Below are positions 8,007 through 16,556 of a stretch of 39,369 bases of DNA, one piece after another. Origin of the DNA: Phycisphaerae bacterium (GTDB lineage Bacteria > Planctomycetota > Phycisphaerae > UBA1845 > UTPLA1); contig JAUVGW010000005.1 in NCBI GenBank assembly GCA_030593565.1, positions 1 through 39,369 of the forward strand, given 5' to 3'. Position 1 is the stretch's first letter, and every line of letters begins with the position of its first letter. The notes beneath the pieces were generated by a model, which was not told the origin of the DNA, made no database searches, and was given only the letters and a program-made list of their open reading frames with translations. The translations under genes and the position numbers were made by a program.

Positions 8007-8041
8007 CTGCGCTTCGGAGGTCGGTTCGTCAGGCGTCGTGG

Positions 8042-8413
8042 TTAACCGCCCCGTTTCTTCTTCCAGTCGTCCCAGTACTCGTCGTCATAGTACCCGTCGT
8101 CGTAATAGTCATCCTCGTAGTAGTAGTCACCGTAGTAGTCGTCCTCGTAGTAGAAGTCATCGTAATACGAGTCCTCGTAATAGGTGTCTTCGTAGTACGT
8201 GTCTTCGTAATACGTATCCTCGTAATAGGTGTCCGTGACGTAGACGTCTTCGTACACGTCCACATAGTCGTAGCCGGGCAACCAATCGAGACCGAAGAAG
8301 ACGTCCGTGGACGATCCGCCGTGAGAGCCCGGCTTGTATTTGCATCCCGCAGCCGGGAGCAGAATTCCTGCCAGCAACAGGGTCAACGCGATCTTGCTCA
8401 GTTTTCCGTTCAT
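8042..8413 (-). CDS. Small lipoprotein with Tyr-Tyr-Glu-Asp repeats
   Basis: Start ATG 8413 has AAGGAG six bases upstream; a frame open further upstream lacks this. The 123-residue product begins with a lipoprotein signal (MNGKLSKIALTLLLAGILLP, then AAGC), so it is probably anchored through the Cys at about residue 23. After a short linker, residues about 47-115 consist of repeats of TYYED, which decay into YYDD, YYGD and YYED variants, ending with a Lys/Arg-rich tail (WKKKRGG). The composition is extreme: Tyr with Asp/Glu makes up most of the second half. No known domain. Such a chain could bind metal ions or be cross-linked through tyrosines, but that is speculation. The repeats are also visible in the DNA, as GTAGTA and CGTCGTA-like units. 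Confidence 0.8.
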   Translation of the reverse strand: MNGKLSKIALTLLLAGILLPAAGCKYKPGSHGGSSTDVFFGLDWLPGYDYVDVYEDVYVTDTYYEDTYYEDTYYEDTYYEDSYYDDFYYEDDYYGDYYYEDDYYDDGYYDDEYWDDWKKKRGG

Positions 8414-8906
8414 GACTGTCTCCTTTCTCGATGGTCGTTGCCGTGTGGGCTCTCGACCTGTCGTGTCTGGCGCCTGGCCGTGGCCGAGTGCCGAAGGACT
8501 GCGAGGCTGTCCCAATCTCGCCCATTGACGGGCCGTTGGGGCTCACCAGGATAGACACAGCGGCGGCCGGGAGGTTAGTAATACCGCACAAAGTAGGCAG
8601 CAGAGCCGGGGCGTATCGCCCTGCGCCGGCTCGGCACGAGCCGGCTCTGATCCCAAATTATCGAGATTCGGCGTCTTGTGTGGGCCGCGGCAGGAATATT
8701 CCCCGCAGCAGCCCCAATATGAGGGCGGAGAACCGGATTCGGCGTGTGTCGAGCCGTTCGGCAGACGGGCTCTCGGTGGGCCGAGAACCACTCAGAACCG
8801 GGTGCCGTGGTAGAATCGGCCCTGGCGAGGTATCGGTAGCTAAACGCGGACAAACGAAGGCGGAAAGCCGGACGCCGAAACAAGCCGCTTCTCAAGGAGT
8901 TCACCC
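8414..8906. other. 493-base spacer with a dispersed palindrome
   Basis: The two flanking genes point away from each other. The spacer holds the CAGAGCCGG palindrome (8601-8649) and further GC-rich inverted fragments (for example around 8752-8787). Short frames crossing it have no recognisable content. The AAGGAG at 8894-8899 is the ribosome binding site of the next gene. Confidence 0.55.
8601..8649. repeat. CAGAGCCGG...CCGGCTCTG palindrome, copy b
   Basis: Same arms and same length as the copy at 7865-7913, with changes in the centre (GCGTATCGCCCTGCGCCGG). The two copies flank the Tyr/Asp lipoprotein gene in direct orientation. Confidence 0.75.
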
Positions 8907-10556
8907 ATGCTTGGCAGACTGGCTGCTATTCGCATCAAGGCTGCGGAGGACGCTTTCGACCGGGGACGGTTCGACGAATCCTTCGAAATCGCCTCGGCCG
9001 TGGACCTTGCGAACCATCGACGTGCCCGTGGGCTGCTTCGGAAGCTGGTCGATCCCTTCCTGGAGCGCGGACAGGATCATCTCCTTTCGATGCGATTCAC
9101 CGAGGCGCTGGCGGATTTCGAACGGGCCGCGCGCTGCGGCCACAAAACAAAGAAGGTCGCCGAATGGCGCAAGCGGGCGATGGACGCGATGCAGGATGAC
9201 CAGCAGGTTCGGCACGAGCGAGACGCGGCCATTGCCGCGGCTCGCGATCGCCTGGCCGCGGGCAGTCTGCACAACGCGGCGGACGCGCTCGCCAAGGCGC
9301 CGGACGACGACCCGGACCGGGCCGTGATCGCCGACGAGATCGCCCGCCGATCGAAACGGGCGGAAGAAGCGCTCGCAGCCGCCAAGGCCGCGTTGAAGGA
9401 TGGTCAACTCGCCCAGGCGGTCGCGCGCTGGCGCGCTGCCAAGGCCCTGCACTCCGGATTGGACGGAGTCCACGATATGGAAACCAAGCTCGTTGCCCAC
9501 GCCGTCAAACTGGCGGCGGCCGATTTCAAAGACGGTCGACTCGAGCGAGCGGAACAGCAGTTCCACCTCCTCGACGATGCGGGGCGCACGATGCCCGAGC
9601 GCATCGAAATGGACGAAGCCCTGCGCCTGGCGCGCGAAGCAGCCAAGGCGCTGTCGGACGACCGCTACGCCCGAGCCAGCGTTTTGCTGGGCAGGTTGAC
9701 GCAGGTTGGTCCGAAGGCGGCGTGGATCGGCGATGTCCGCAAGCACCTGTCGGTGCTGGAAGACCATCGCCGCGCGCTTCTGGAAGGCCCGCTGGGGCTG
9801 ATCTCCGGCCACAATGTGCCAAGCGCGGTTGGGGCGAAATCACTGTCTCCGGCCAAGCCGTTTCGCGGCGACGCAACCTTGCCCGCTGCCGAACGGCCGG
9901 TTGCCAAGCCTGCCATGGACCACCGGCGAGACGCCGGTGCCACCCCGCCACGTCGGGGCAGGTTGCCCCGTCGCCTGCTGCTTCGTATCGACGGTGCCGG
10001 CAGTTTTCTGCTGCTGCGCGGCGACCGCATCGGGATCGGCCGAAGCGGCCCCGGCGCGACCGCCGATCTGCCGCTCGTGAGCGATTTGTCGGAGCGGCAG
10101 GCGGAGGTGATTCGTGCCGGTGAGGACTACTTCGTCGTGTCGAAGTCGGGCGTGGAATTGGCAGGCCGCAATGTGGATCATGCGTTGCTGCAAGATGGCG
10201 ACCGAATCAGGCTCGGAAACCGGATCCGTTTGAAGTTCCGGCGACCGAGCCTCAAGAGCACGACTGCTATCCTTGATCTAGGTGACGGCGTTCGCACGAC
10301 CACCGATTGTCGGCGTGTGATCCTGTGGGGTGGGCCGTTATTGATGGGTGGCACGCGGGAGTGTCACATCCGCCTCAGCCCGAGCCTGGGTGGGGCCATT
10401 CTGATGGAACGTAACGGGCAACTGTGCATCAAACCCATGGGACCGGGCGGACAGGCCGTGCCTGTCGAGCTGGGTGTCCAAACGGAACTGGGTGAGCTTC
10501 GCTTGACCGCCAAGCCCTGGTCTGATGAGTCGGGCGGCGGCAAGGTGATCGCGTAA
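8907..10556 (+). CDS. Helical-repeat protein with C-terminal FHA-like domains
   Basis: Start ATG 8907 with AAGGAG seven bases upstream. Residues 1-300 are alpha-helical, with TPR-like units (for example FDRGRFDESFEIASAVDL and RFTEALADFERAARCG). Residues about 358-440 fit an FHA domain: LLRIDGAGSF, GIGRSG, then DLSERQAEV and DGDRIRLGNRIRL. FHA domains bind phosphothreonine; here the usual His after the Ser-Arg motif is Gln and the NG loop is degenerate, so binding may be altered. Residues about 453-535 look like a second, weaker FHA-like sandwich (LLMGGTRECHIRL). The linker at 339-355 is encoded by dispersed palindromes. The gene lies 22 bases before a Ser/Thr kinase, so it is probably a substrate or adaptor of that kinase. 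Confidence 0.82.
   Translation: MLGRLAAIRIKAAEDAFDRGRFDESFEIASAVDLANHRRARGLLRKLVDPFLERGQDHLLSMRFTEALADFERAARCGHKTKKVAEWRKRAMDAMQDDQQVRHERDAAIAAARDRLAAGSLHNAADALAKAPDDDPDRAVIADEIARRSKRAEEALAAAKAALKDGQLAQAVARWRAAKALHSGLDGVHDMETKLVAHAVKLAAADFKDGRLERAEQQFHLLDDAGRTMPERIEMDEALRLAREAAKALSDDRYARASVLLGRLTQVGPKAAWIGDVRKHLSVLEDHRRALLEGPLGLISGHNVPSAVGAKSLSPAKPFRGDATLPAAERPVAKPAMDHRRDAGATPPRRGRLPRRLLLRIDGAGSFLLLRGDRIGIGRSGPGATADLPLVSDLSERQAEVIRAGEDYFVVSKSGVELAGRNVDHALLQDGDRIRLGNRIRLKFRRPSLKSTTAILDLGDGVRTTTDCRRVILWGGPLLMGGTRECHIRLSPSLGGAILMERNGQLCIKPMGPGGQAVPVELGVQTELGELRLTAKPWSDESGGGKVIA
9921..9971. repeat. Palindromic repeats inside the FHA-protein gene
   Basis: CACCGGCG-AGA-CGCCGGTG (9921-9939) is the same palindrome as in the spacers at 12818-12863 and 26393-26415. 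It is followed by CGGGGCA-GGT-TGCCCCG (9954-9970). Both are read in frame and encode the linker HRRDAGATPPRRGRLPRR between the helical and FHA parts. Confidence 0.75.
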
Positions 10557-10578
10557 CAACCACCGGGGTCGGAGTGTC

Positions 10579-12798
10579 ATGGCTTTCCAATTCAACCAAG
10601 GCGATCGGCCGCTATCGGGCTACACGATCGAACGCGGGGTCGGTCGCGGCGGGTTCGGCGAGGTCTATTACGCCAAGAGCGACGGCGGCAAGGAAGTCGC
10701 CCTCAAGTACCTCCGCGAGAATCCGCAGGTCGAGCTTCGCGGTGTGGCGCATTGCCTGAATCTCAAAAGCCCGTACCTCGTGGACCTGCACGACGTCAAG
10801 CAGAACGCCGACGGCGATTTCTTCGTCATTATGGAATACGTCAGCGGCCCCTCGCTGCGCGATCTGATGAACAACGAGCCCGACGGGCTCGGTCCGCAGA
10901 AGGCGGCCTACTTCCTTCGCGAGATCGGCAAGGGCTTGGCCTACCTGCACGATCGTGGGATCGTTCACCGCGACCTGAAGCCCGGCAACATTTTCTACGA
11001 GGACGGCTACGTCAAGATCGGAGACTATGGTCTGGCGAAGATCATGGCCGCGAGCCAGCATTCGGGGCAGACGGTGTCGGTCGGCACGGTTCACTACATG
11101 GCGCCGGAGGTCGGCAGCGGAAACTACGATCGCACGATCGACATCTATGCGATGGGCGTGATGTTGTACGAGATGCTGCTGGGCCGGGTACCGTATTCGG
11201 GTGCGACGATGGGCGAGGTGTTGATGAAACACCTGACGGCCCAGCCCGAGGTGGACGAGTTACCCGAGCCGTTTCCGCACGTGATTCGCAAGGCACTCGC
11301 CAAGGACCCGAAGGACCGGTACCAGAGCATCGGCGAGATGATGTCGGCCGTGTTTGGTGTCGAGAACATCGAGCGGTCGGTGGCGTCGTTGGATTCGTTA
11401 AGCCTGACTCGGATGGCCGCCGCGGTGTCGAAGAAGGTTCGGCAAGGCGTTGCCGTCGGCGCGGGTGGGGCGATGCGGGACGGCAGCAGCAATGTGCCAC
11501 CGCTTGGTGAAACACAGGCCGCGCAACCGCCGGTTATCGACCGAGCGCGGGGCGGGAAGCCGTATGCAGCAGATGGCGCCAGGCGCTTGCCGCACGCGAT
11601 GCCCGCGGCTGAACACCGCATGCGCGATTCCTCCGGTCAGCGGCTTCGCGGCTTTGTGAAGGACGGCTGGTTTCCAGAGAAGTCGCGCTTGACGACGGGT
11701 CTGTTGGGCGTGGTGTTGGGACCCGTGGGCGCCCACCGCTTCTATACTGGCTACGCCGGTGTCGGCGTGCTTCAGATCATCTTGACGTGCACAACGGGAT
11801 TTGGCGGTCTGTGGGGCTTCATCGAAGGCATCCGTATCTTGGCCGGCTTCGATTTTCGTGATTCGCTGGGTCGGCCGCTACTTGAGCGGGGGCTCCAGCC
11901 CGGCTCACGGCGCGGCACGGGCGAGGCGGTTGATGATGTGGTCAGGGAAATCGGCGATGGGATCGGGCGATTGGCAAAAGACGTTCGGGAGAAGGCCAGA
12001 AAGGTCGATCGCTGGGCGGTTTCCAGGACGATCTGGGGGATTGTGGCGGTGCTCGGTTTGTTGGCGGTGTGCGGATTCTTGTTGGGAGGGATGTTCGCAC
12101 CTGCCGAGATGGAGGAGATGAGCACGGGATTGAGCCCCGACTATTACGTCAATGTGTTTCATTGTTTCTATGGACTTGCCGCGGCATGTCTTGCGCTCGG
12201 CGTGTTTTCAGTTTGGAAGGCGGCACACCGTGCCGGGCTGTCGGCCTGGCGGGCGACCTTGCGCCCCGCCTTGTTATGCTGCCTGTTCACGATCATGACG
12301 GCCGGCTTCGTGTGGGCGCGTTTCTTCAGCGTCGGGCAATTTCAGCTTGCCGGGTTCATCGTGATGGGCGTTGCGGCATTGGCCTTCCTGTTCGTCTGGC
12401 TGCTGCGGGGGCCGAAGATTGCGATAGGACCGAGCGATCACTATTGGAACGTCGCCTGGGCACGTATTTTTGTGGTGCTGTCGATCGCAGCGATTGTCGG
12501 AATGGCCGCCGCAGGACGGTCATGGAATCGAGCCGGCCGCGTCTTCGAAACCTCCGACGAGGCTGTCTTCTCGTCGGTGAGCGTGTGGGACCACCAATGG
12601 GTGTATGACCCGGAGATCAAGGATAACAGGTACAGGCGAATCCGCGTGGACAAGCGGGGGCCCGCGCCGTCGTACAACGCGATGCCAGTGGCGCTCGGCC
12701 TGCTCGGCGTGCTGTTTGTCGGATCGATCAGCGAGGCTCAATATCGACGTAAGTCCGCGGCGCTGGCGTTGACGACGACGTCGGAAAGCACTGTTTAG
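10579..12798 (+). CDS. Membrane Ser/Thr protein kinase with TM2 domain
   Basis: Hanks-type kinase, 739 residues. Catalytic domain 15-255: glycine loop GRGGFGEV (22-29), Lys43 in VALKYL, HRDLKPGN with Asp132, metal-binding Asp149 in a DYG (not DFG) triplet, and the GTVHYMAPE motif after the activation loop. All catalytic residues are present. After a linker, residues about 367-425 form a TM2 domain (GVVLGPVGAHRFYTGYAGVG), then at least five further membrane spans to the C-terminus. The kinase is therefore cytoplasmic and N-terminal, with a multi-span sensor or anchor behind it. It follows the FHA gene by 22 bases, with GGAG close before the ATG, and precedes a paralogue whose first 249 residues differ at only two positions. 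Probably one operon with both. Confidence 0.93.
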   Translation: MAFQFNQGDRPLSGYTIERGVGRGGFGEVYYAKSDGGKEVALKYLRENPQVELRGVAHCLNLKSPYLVDLHDVKQNADGDFFVIMEYVSGPSLRDLMNNEPDGLGPQKAAYFLREIGKGLAYLHDRGIVHRDLKPGNIFYEDGYVKIGDYGLAKIMAASQHSGQTVSVGTVHYMAPEVGSGNYDRTIDIYAMGVMLYEMLLGRVPYSGATMGEVLMKHLTAQPEVDELPEPFPHVIRKALAKDPKDRYQSIGEMMSAVFGVENIERSVASLDSLSLTRMAAAVSKKVRQGVAVGAGGAMRDGSSNVPPLGETQAAQPPVIDRARGGKPYAADGARRLPHAMPAAEHRMRDSSGQRLRGFVKDGWFPEKSRLTTGLLGVVLGPVGAHRFYTGYAGVGVLQIILTCTTGFGGLWGFIEGIRILAGFDFRDSLGRPLLERGLQPGSRRGTGEAVDDVVREIGDGIGRLAKDVREKARKVDRWAVSRTIWGIVAVLGLLAVCGFLLGGMFAPAEMEEMSTGLSPDYYVNVFHCFYGLAAACLALGVFSVWKAAHRAGLSAWRATLRPALLCCLFTIMTAGFVWARFFSVGQFQLAGFIVMGVAALAFLFVWLLRGPKIAIGPSDHYWNVAWARIFVVLSIAAIVGMAAAGRSWNRAGRVFETSDEAVFSSVSVWDHQWVYDPEIKDNRYRRIRVDKRGPAPSYNAMPVALGLLGVLFVGSISEAQYRRKSAALALTTTSESTV

Positions 12799-12817
12799 TA
12801 GCCCATGACAAAACTGC

Positions 12818-12863
12818 GGCACCGGCATCTCGCCGGTGGGGTCACAGGCGAGACGCCGGTGCC
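12818..12863. repeat. CACCGGC double palindrome between the two kinase genes
   Basis: GGCACCGGC at the left pairs with GCCGGTGCC at the right, and each half (CACCGGCATCTCGCCGGTG and AGGCGAGACGCC) can fold on its own. The family recurs at 9921-9939 inside the FHA gene and at 26393-26415. In this 111-base spacer it could act as an mRNA stem that separates the expression of the two kinases. Confidence 0.75.
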
Positions 12864-12909
12864 ACAGAATATCGAGGTCGCGTTGCGAGGAAGATGAAGG
12901 ACGATAGCG

Positions 12910-15804
12910 ATGGCTTTCCAATTCAACCAAGGTGATCGGCCGCTGCCCGGCTACACGATCGAGCGCGGGGTTGGCCGCGGCGGATTCGGCGAGGTCTATT
13001 ACGCCAAAAGCGACGGCGGCAAGGAAGTCGCGCTCAAGTACCTCCGCGAGAATCCGCAGGTCGAGCTTCGCGGCGTGGCGCATTGTCTGAATCTCAAAAG
13101 CCCGTACCTCGTGGACCTCCACGACGTCAAGCAGAATGCCGACGGCGATTTCTTCGTCATCATGGAATACGTCAGCGGTCCGTCGCTGCGCGACCTGATG
13201 AACAACGAGCCCGACGGCCTCGGCGCGCAGAAGGCGGCCTACTTCCTACGCGAGATCGGCAAGGGCCTGGCCTATCTGCACGATCGTGGCATCGTTCACC
13301 GCGACCTGAAGCCGGGCAACATTTTCTACGAGGACGGCTACGTCAAGATCGGGGACTACGGTCTGGCGAAAATCATGGCCGCGAGCCAGCATTCGGGGCA
13401 GACGGTGTCGGTCGGCACGGTTCACTACATGGCGCCGGAGGTCGGCAGCGGGAACTACGATCGGACGATCGACATCTATGCGATGGGCGTGATGTTGTAC
13501 GAGATGCTGCTGGGCCGGGTGCCCTATTCGGGGGCGACGATGGGCGAAGTGTTGATGAAACACCTGACGGCCCAGCCTGAGGTGGACGAGTTGCCCGAAC
13601 CGTTCCCCCACGTGATCCGCAAGGCGCTCGCCAAGGACCCCAAGGACCGGTACCAGACGATCAACGAGATGCTCGCCGAGGTGTTCGCCGTCGAGGACCT
13701 CGATCGGTCGGTGGCGGCCTTCGAGCCGGTTGGACTGTCCGCCGTCGCCGCGCGGGTTGCGGCGCAGGTTGCCGTTGCTCAACAAGCGGTTGCGCCGGGC
13801 GCTCAACCTGCCGGCGGCGCGACGATCTCCGGACCGGGGCCGGGGCCGCTGGGCACGGGCAGCAGCAACGTCGGCCAGCAGGTCCCACCGCCTGTGATCG
13901 ACCCGACACCACACGCCGCGGGCGGGCGATTCGGGCGTATCCATGGTCGGATCAGCGCCCGCGTCGGCCACGTCGCGGAGCGCATAGATCACAGCACCAT
14001 AGGGCAACAGGTGTCGGCCGCTGCCCGGCGGCCGTCGCACTGGGCCGAGCGGATCTTCGTGGCGTTTCTGATTTCGGCCGGAATCTCCTTCGGCGCGAGC
14101 CTGATCGCGGCGGGCGGATGTTTTGACTACACCTTGGCCTGCTTCCTTCACGTGCTTGCCCTGGTGGTCGGCGTTGGCTTCGGCTATTGGCTTTGCGTGG
14201 ATCGGCTTCAACTCGCAGGTAAATGGCTGCCGCGGTTTGTCATCACGGCGTGCGCCGCGATCCTGCTTACTCCGGTTGGCATTGGCATTGGGATCGTCCC
14301 GATAAGCCCGTTTGCGGCAAATGTCCTGCACCTGCGCGTGGAGCACTGGGTCACGCCTTTCCTGTTGACGCTGTTTCTGTGTGATTGGCCATGGCGGTTT
14401 CATGAAGGCCGGAAAGGACGCGTCCACCTTGGCTCGGCGTTTTCCGCGGGGCTGTTCGCGTTCATTGTGGGCATGATCTTCACGCAGGGTAATCAAGGCC
14501 TGACGATCGCCGCGATCGTCGCGGCCACGTCGCTCACCTTGCAGACCATCGCGGGTATCTGGCCGCTTCGCAGCGCCAGGATGATCGCCCGGGCAGCGTC
14601 CGGCGTGGCGCCCGATGGCGGTTCTCCCGGTCATGGCGGCCCAGGCCACAAGACACCATTCGCGGTTGCTCGTGATGCCGCCAATGCCGCGTATGCCGAG
14701 AGGTACGGCGAACGAGCTTCGCCGGGTGTGGCCGTCGAGGCGGGTGGAACCGCGCCGCCCATGGCCTATGCCGCGGCCCCTGCGGTGGAATACGTGCGAC
14801 GAAGCGGCGGCGTCCGTACGTTATGGCTGTTCGTGGCGGTGCTCCTCGCGTTGACATCAGCGATGCTGTTCATCGCGTCCGGTACGTTACGGCTGAGCAA
14901 CGACGACGAAGCGGGCTTCATCGTGGGTGGTATCGTTGCCGGTAGTTACTTCTTGTTTGCATTGTGGTGCGCGGCCGCGCGGTTCAAGAAGGGCCTGTGG
15001 CGAGGCATCTTTCGCAAGGCGGTCTTCTTCACCGGTGCGGGACTGTCGGGCGGATGTGGTGCCGCCTTGGGGCTATTTTCATACCTGGGCAATGAGGGGG
15101 ATCTTATACTGATCGGCTGCATCATTGCCGGCGGGCTCATGAGCCTGTTTGTCTGGTTCGTTCCCGTGGGTGCATACATGCGGCCGCAGGATGCCGCCCG
15201 GGACGGCGACACCACACCGCAGCAGCGAAAGGGCAGGCAACTCAAGCTGGTCGGCGGCATTCTCATGGGCGCAGCCTTGATTGTATTGCTGCCGATCCTT
15301 GTGGCCGCGACTGAGGAGGGCATGGACGAGGAGGTGATTCCTGCTGTGATGGTGCCGGTCGTGGGCATGGCGACGGCGCTCCTCATCATCGGCGTCAGAA
15401 AAGGTCGCCCCCGGAAGCCCCAACCAGCCAAGCTGGAAATCCCACTTCGCGCCGTCTTCGAGATCGACGCCAACGCCAATCTCGCCGGTCTCATCGAGCG
15501 GCACATGACCCTGCTCGGGTACCGGTTGACGTCTTCATCCGATCTGTTGTGGTCGTTCGCGCGCGGGAACTGGACGGGCCAGTTCTGGCAATCCAACATC
15601 CGCCAATGGCTCACGCGGATCAACATCGCGGCCTACGTGCTGGACAACGGCGGCTATCGTCTGACCTGCTACGTCGACGTCGAGTCCGCCTTCAACCAGC
15701 CGGACCAGAAGATGTTCACGGTGTTGAAGGATGAACTCAACGACATGAAGGAACTCCTTGGCGGCCGCGATTTGGCGCGAAGCAACCAGGGAGAACCGGC
15801 ATGA
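12910..15804 (+). CDS. Membrane Ser/Thr protein kinase, paralogue of the upstream kinase
   Basis: Hanks-type kinase, 964 residues, with GRGGFGEV, Lys43, HRDLKPGN (Asp132) and DYG (Asp149). Residues 1-249 equal those of the upstream kinase except Pro13 for Ser and Ala106 for Pro, while the DNA differs at many third positions. From residue 250 the proteins diverge completely. This one has a Pro/Gly/Ala linker, about ten hydrophobic spans between residues 380 and 830, no TM2 domain, and a soluble C-terminal domain (about 840-964) with Trp- and Arg-rich stretches (GNWTGQFWQSNIRQWLTRIN) of unknown fold. Its stop overlaps the next ATG (ATGA). Likely the same type of substrates as its twin but a different input. 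Confidence 0.92.
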   Translation: MAFQFNQGDRPLPGYTIERGVGRGGFGEVYYAKSDGGKEVALKYLRENPQVELRGVAHCLNLKSPYLVDLHDVKQNADGDFFVIMEYVSGPSLRDLMNNEPDGLGAQKAAYFLREIGKGLAYLHDRGIVHRDLKPGNIFYEDGYVKIGDYGLAKIMAASQHSGQTVSVGTVHYMAPEVGSGNYDRTIDIYAMGVMLYEMLLGRVPYSGATMGEVLMKHLTAQPEVDELPEPFPHVIRKALAKDPKDRYQTINEMLAEVFAVEDLDRSVAAFEPVGLSAVAARVAAQVAVAQQAVAPGAQPAGGATISGPGPGPLGTGSSNVGQQVPPPVIDPTPHAAGGRFGRIHGRISARVGHVAERIDHSTIGQQVSAAARRPSHWAERIFVAFLISAGISFGASLIAAGGCFDYTLACFLHVLALVVGVGFGYWLCVDRLQLAGKWLPRFVITACAAILLTPVGIGIGIVPISPFAANVLHLRVEHWVTPFLLTLFLCDWPWRFHEGRKGRVHLGSAFSAGLFAFIVGMIFTQGNQGLTIAAIVAATSLTLQTIAGIWPLRSARMIARAASGVAPDGGSPGHGGPGHKTPFAVARDAANAAYAERYGERASPGVAVEAGGTAPPMAYAAAPAVEYVRRSGGVRTLWLFVAVLLALTSAMLFIASGTLRLSNDDEAGFIVGGIVAGSYFLFALWCAAARFKKGLWRGIFRKAVFFTGAGLSGGCGAALGLFSYLGNEGDLILIGCIIAGGLMSLFVWFVPVGAYMRPQDAARDGDTTPQQRKGRQLKLVGGILMGAALIVLLPILVAATEEGMDEEVIPAVMVPVVGMATALLIIGVRKGRPRKPQPAKLEIPLRAVFEIDANANLAGLIERHMTLLGYRLTSSSDLLWSFARGNWTGQFWQSNIRQWLTRINIAAYVLDNGGYRLTCYVDVESAFNQPDQKMFTVLKDELNDMKELLGGRDLARSNQGEPA

Positions 15805-16406
15805 ACGTCCACGGTTCAGCGGTCGGCGTCCTGGGGCTGCTCCTGCTCCCCGTGATTCTCGCGGTGGTCATCGGTCTGGTCTTCTTCGCCCGGCGGCGAC
15901 ACGGCTCACGGTCGACAGCCGGGCGAACCATCGGCTTCCTCATTTCCGCGGTATTCTGCCTCGCTCTGCTGGGTGCCGTCTCAGCTTTCTTCCTCAGTGC
16001 CAGCCCTGCACGTCGCGTGACTGCCGAGCGTATTCGCGTAATGGAAACTGAGCAGGCATACACCCTTGCCACCATCGAGCGCGGTTGCACCGCCGATGCA
16101 GGGACTCGAGACGATGCCGGGGAGGCGACGAGCTATCCGACGTTTGACGCCACCGTTCGTGTTCCCGACCCAGATGATGTGGACACGCTGACCTTCCAGT
16201 CCTGCACGTCATCAGAAGTTATCCAGCACAGCACGATCGTATCACAGATCACGGGTCTTAGCGGCATTTCTGTTCTGATCGTACTGGCATATCTGTTCGT
16301 CGACGCCGGTCGGCGCCGCCGCTATACTTGGCTCGTGAGGACCACTGCGGCCGCCGCGTTCATCGCCGTCTGCGTTCTGATTGCTGAGGTGTACCCGCTG
16401 ATGTAG
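15801..16406 (+). CDS. Small membrane protein coupled to the second kinase
   Basis: The ATG overlaps the TGA of the kinase gene, so the two are probably translated together. The 201-residue product has hydrophobic spans at about 8-30 and 45-66, a hydrophilic loop (about 70-148) with two Cys (residues 95 and 133), and two more spans at about 150-167 and 180-199, with a basic loop RRRRYTW between them. No family recognised. Gene order suggests a partner or regulator of the second kinase in the membrane; the loop between spans 2 and 3 may be periplasmic. Confidence 0.75.
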   Translation: MNVHGSAVGVLGLLLLPVILAVVIGLVFFARRRHGSRSTAGRTIGFLISAVFCLALLGAVSAFFLSASPARRVTAERIRVMETEQAYTLATIERGCTADAGTRDDAGEATSYPTFDATVRVPDPDDVDTLTFQSCTSSEVIQHSTIVSQITGLSGISVLIVLAYLFVDAGRRRRYTWLVRTTAAAAFIAVCVLIAEVYPLM

Positions 16407-16433
16407 GCGGGCGCCCTGAAGGTGGACGCACAC

Positions 16434-16469
16434 GGGTAAGCTACGCCGCCAAGGCGGCTTCGCTTACCC
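16434..16469. repeat. Strong hairpin between membrane protein and sigma factor genes
   Basis: GGGTAAGC (16434-16441) pairs with GCTTACCC (16462-16469), and the inner GCCGCC (16445-16450) with GGCGGC (16453-16458). There is no T-run behind it, so it resembles the other palindromes here more than an intrinsic terminator, but it could reduce read-through into the sigma gene. Confidence 0.6.
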
Positions 16470-16556
16470 ATGCCACCCCCACTGTATGCCTCTCCCGTTG
16501 CGTGCCACCTTCGCCAGATAGGCATTTGCGGCCGTCTACATCGAGGGTTTGCGGAC

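Larger units (their letters stand above)
7724..8041. other. Spacer with one dispersed palindrome and one perfect hairpin
   Basis: No gene was seen. It holds the CAGAGCCGG palindrome (7865-7913) and the hairpin at 7973-8006, and must contain the promoter of the minus-strand repeat-protein pair, which I could not identify convincingly. Confidence 0.55.

Noticed and set aside
10579-13657. Very recent kinase gene duplication or assembly artefact
   Set aside because: Numerous third-position differences throughout the shared part show that the copies are old enough to have diverged and are not a duplicated contig piece.
13246-14649. Minus-strand frame of 467 codons within the second kinase gene
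   Set aside because: Composition is Arg/His/Ala-rich without domains; the kinase on the plus strand is certain.
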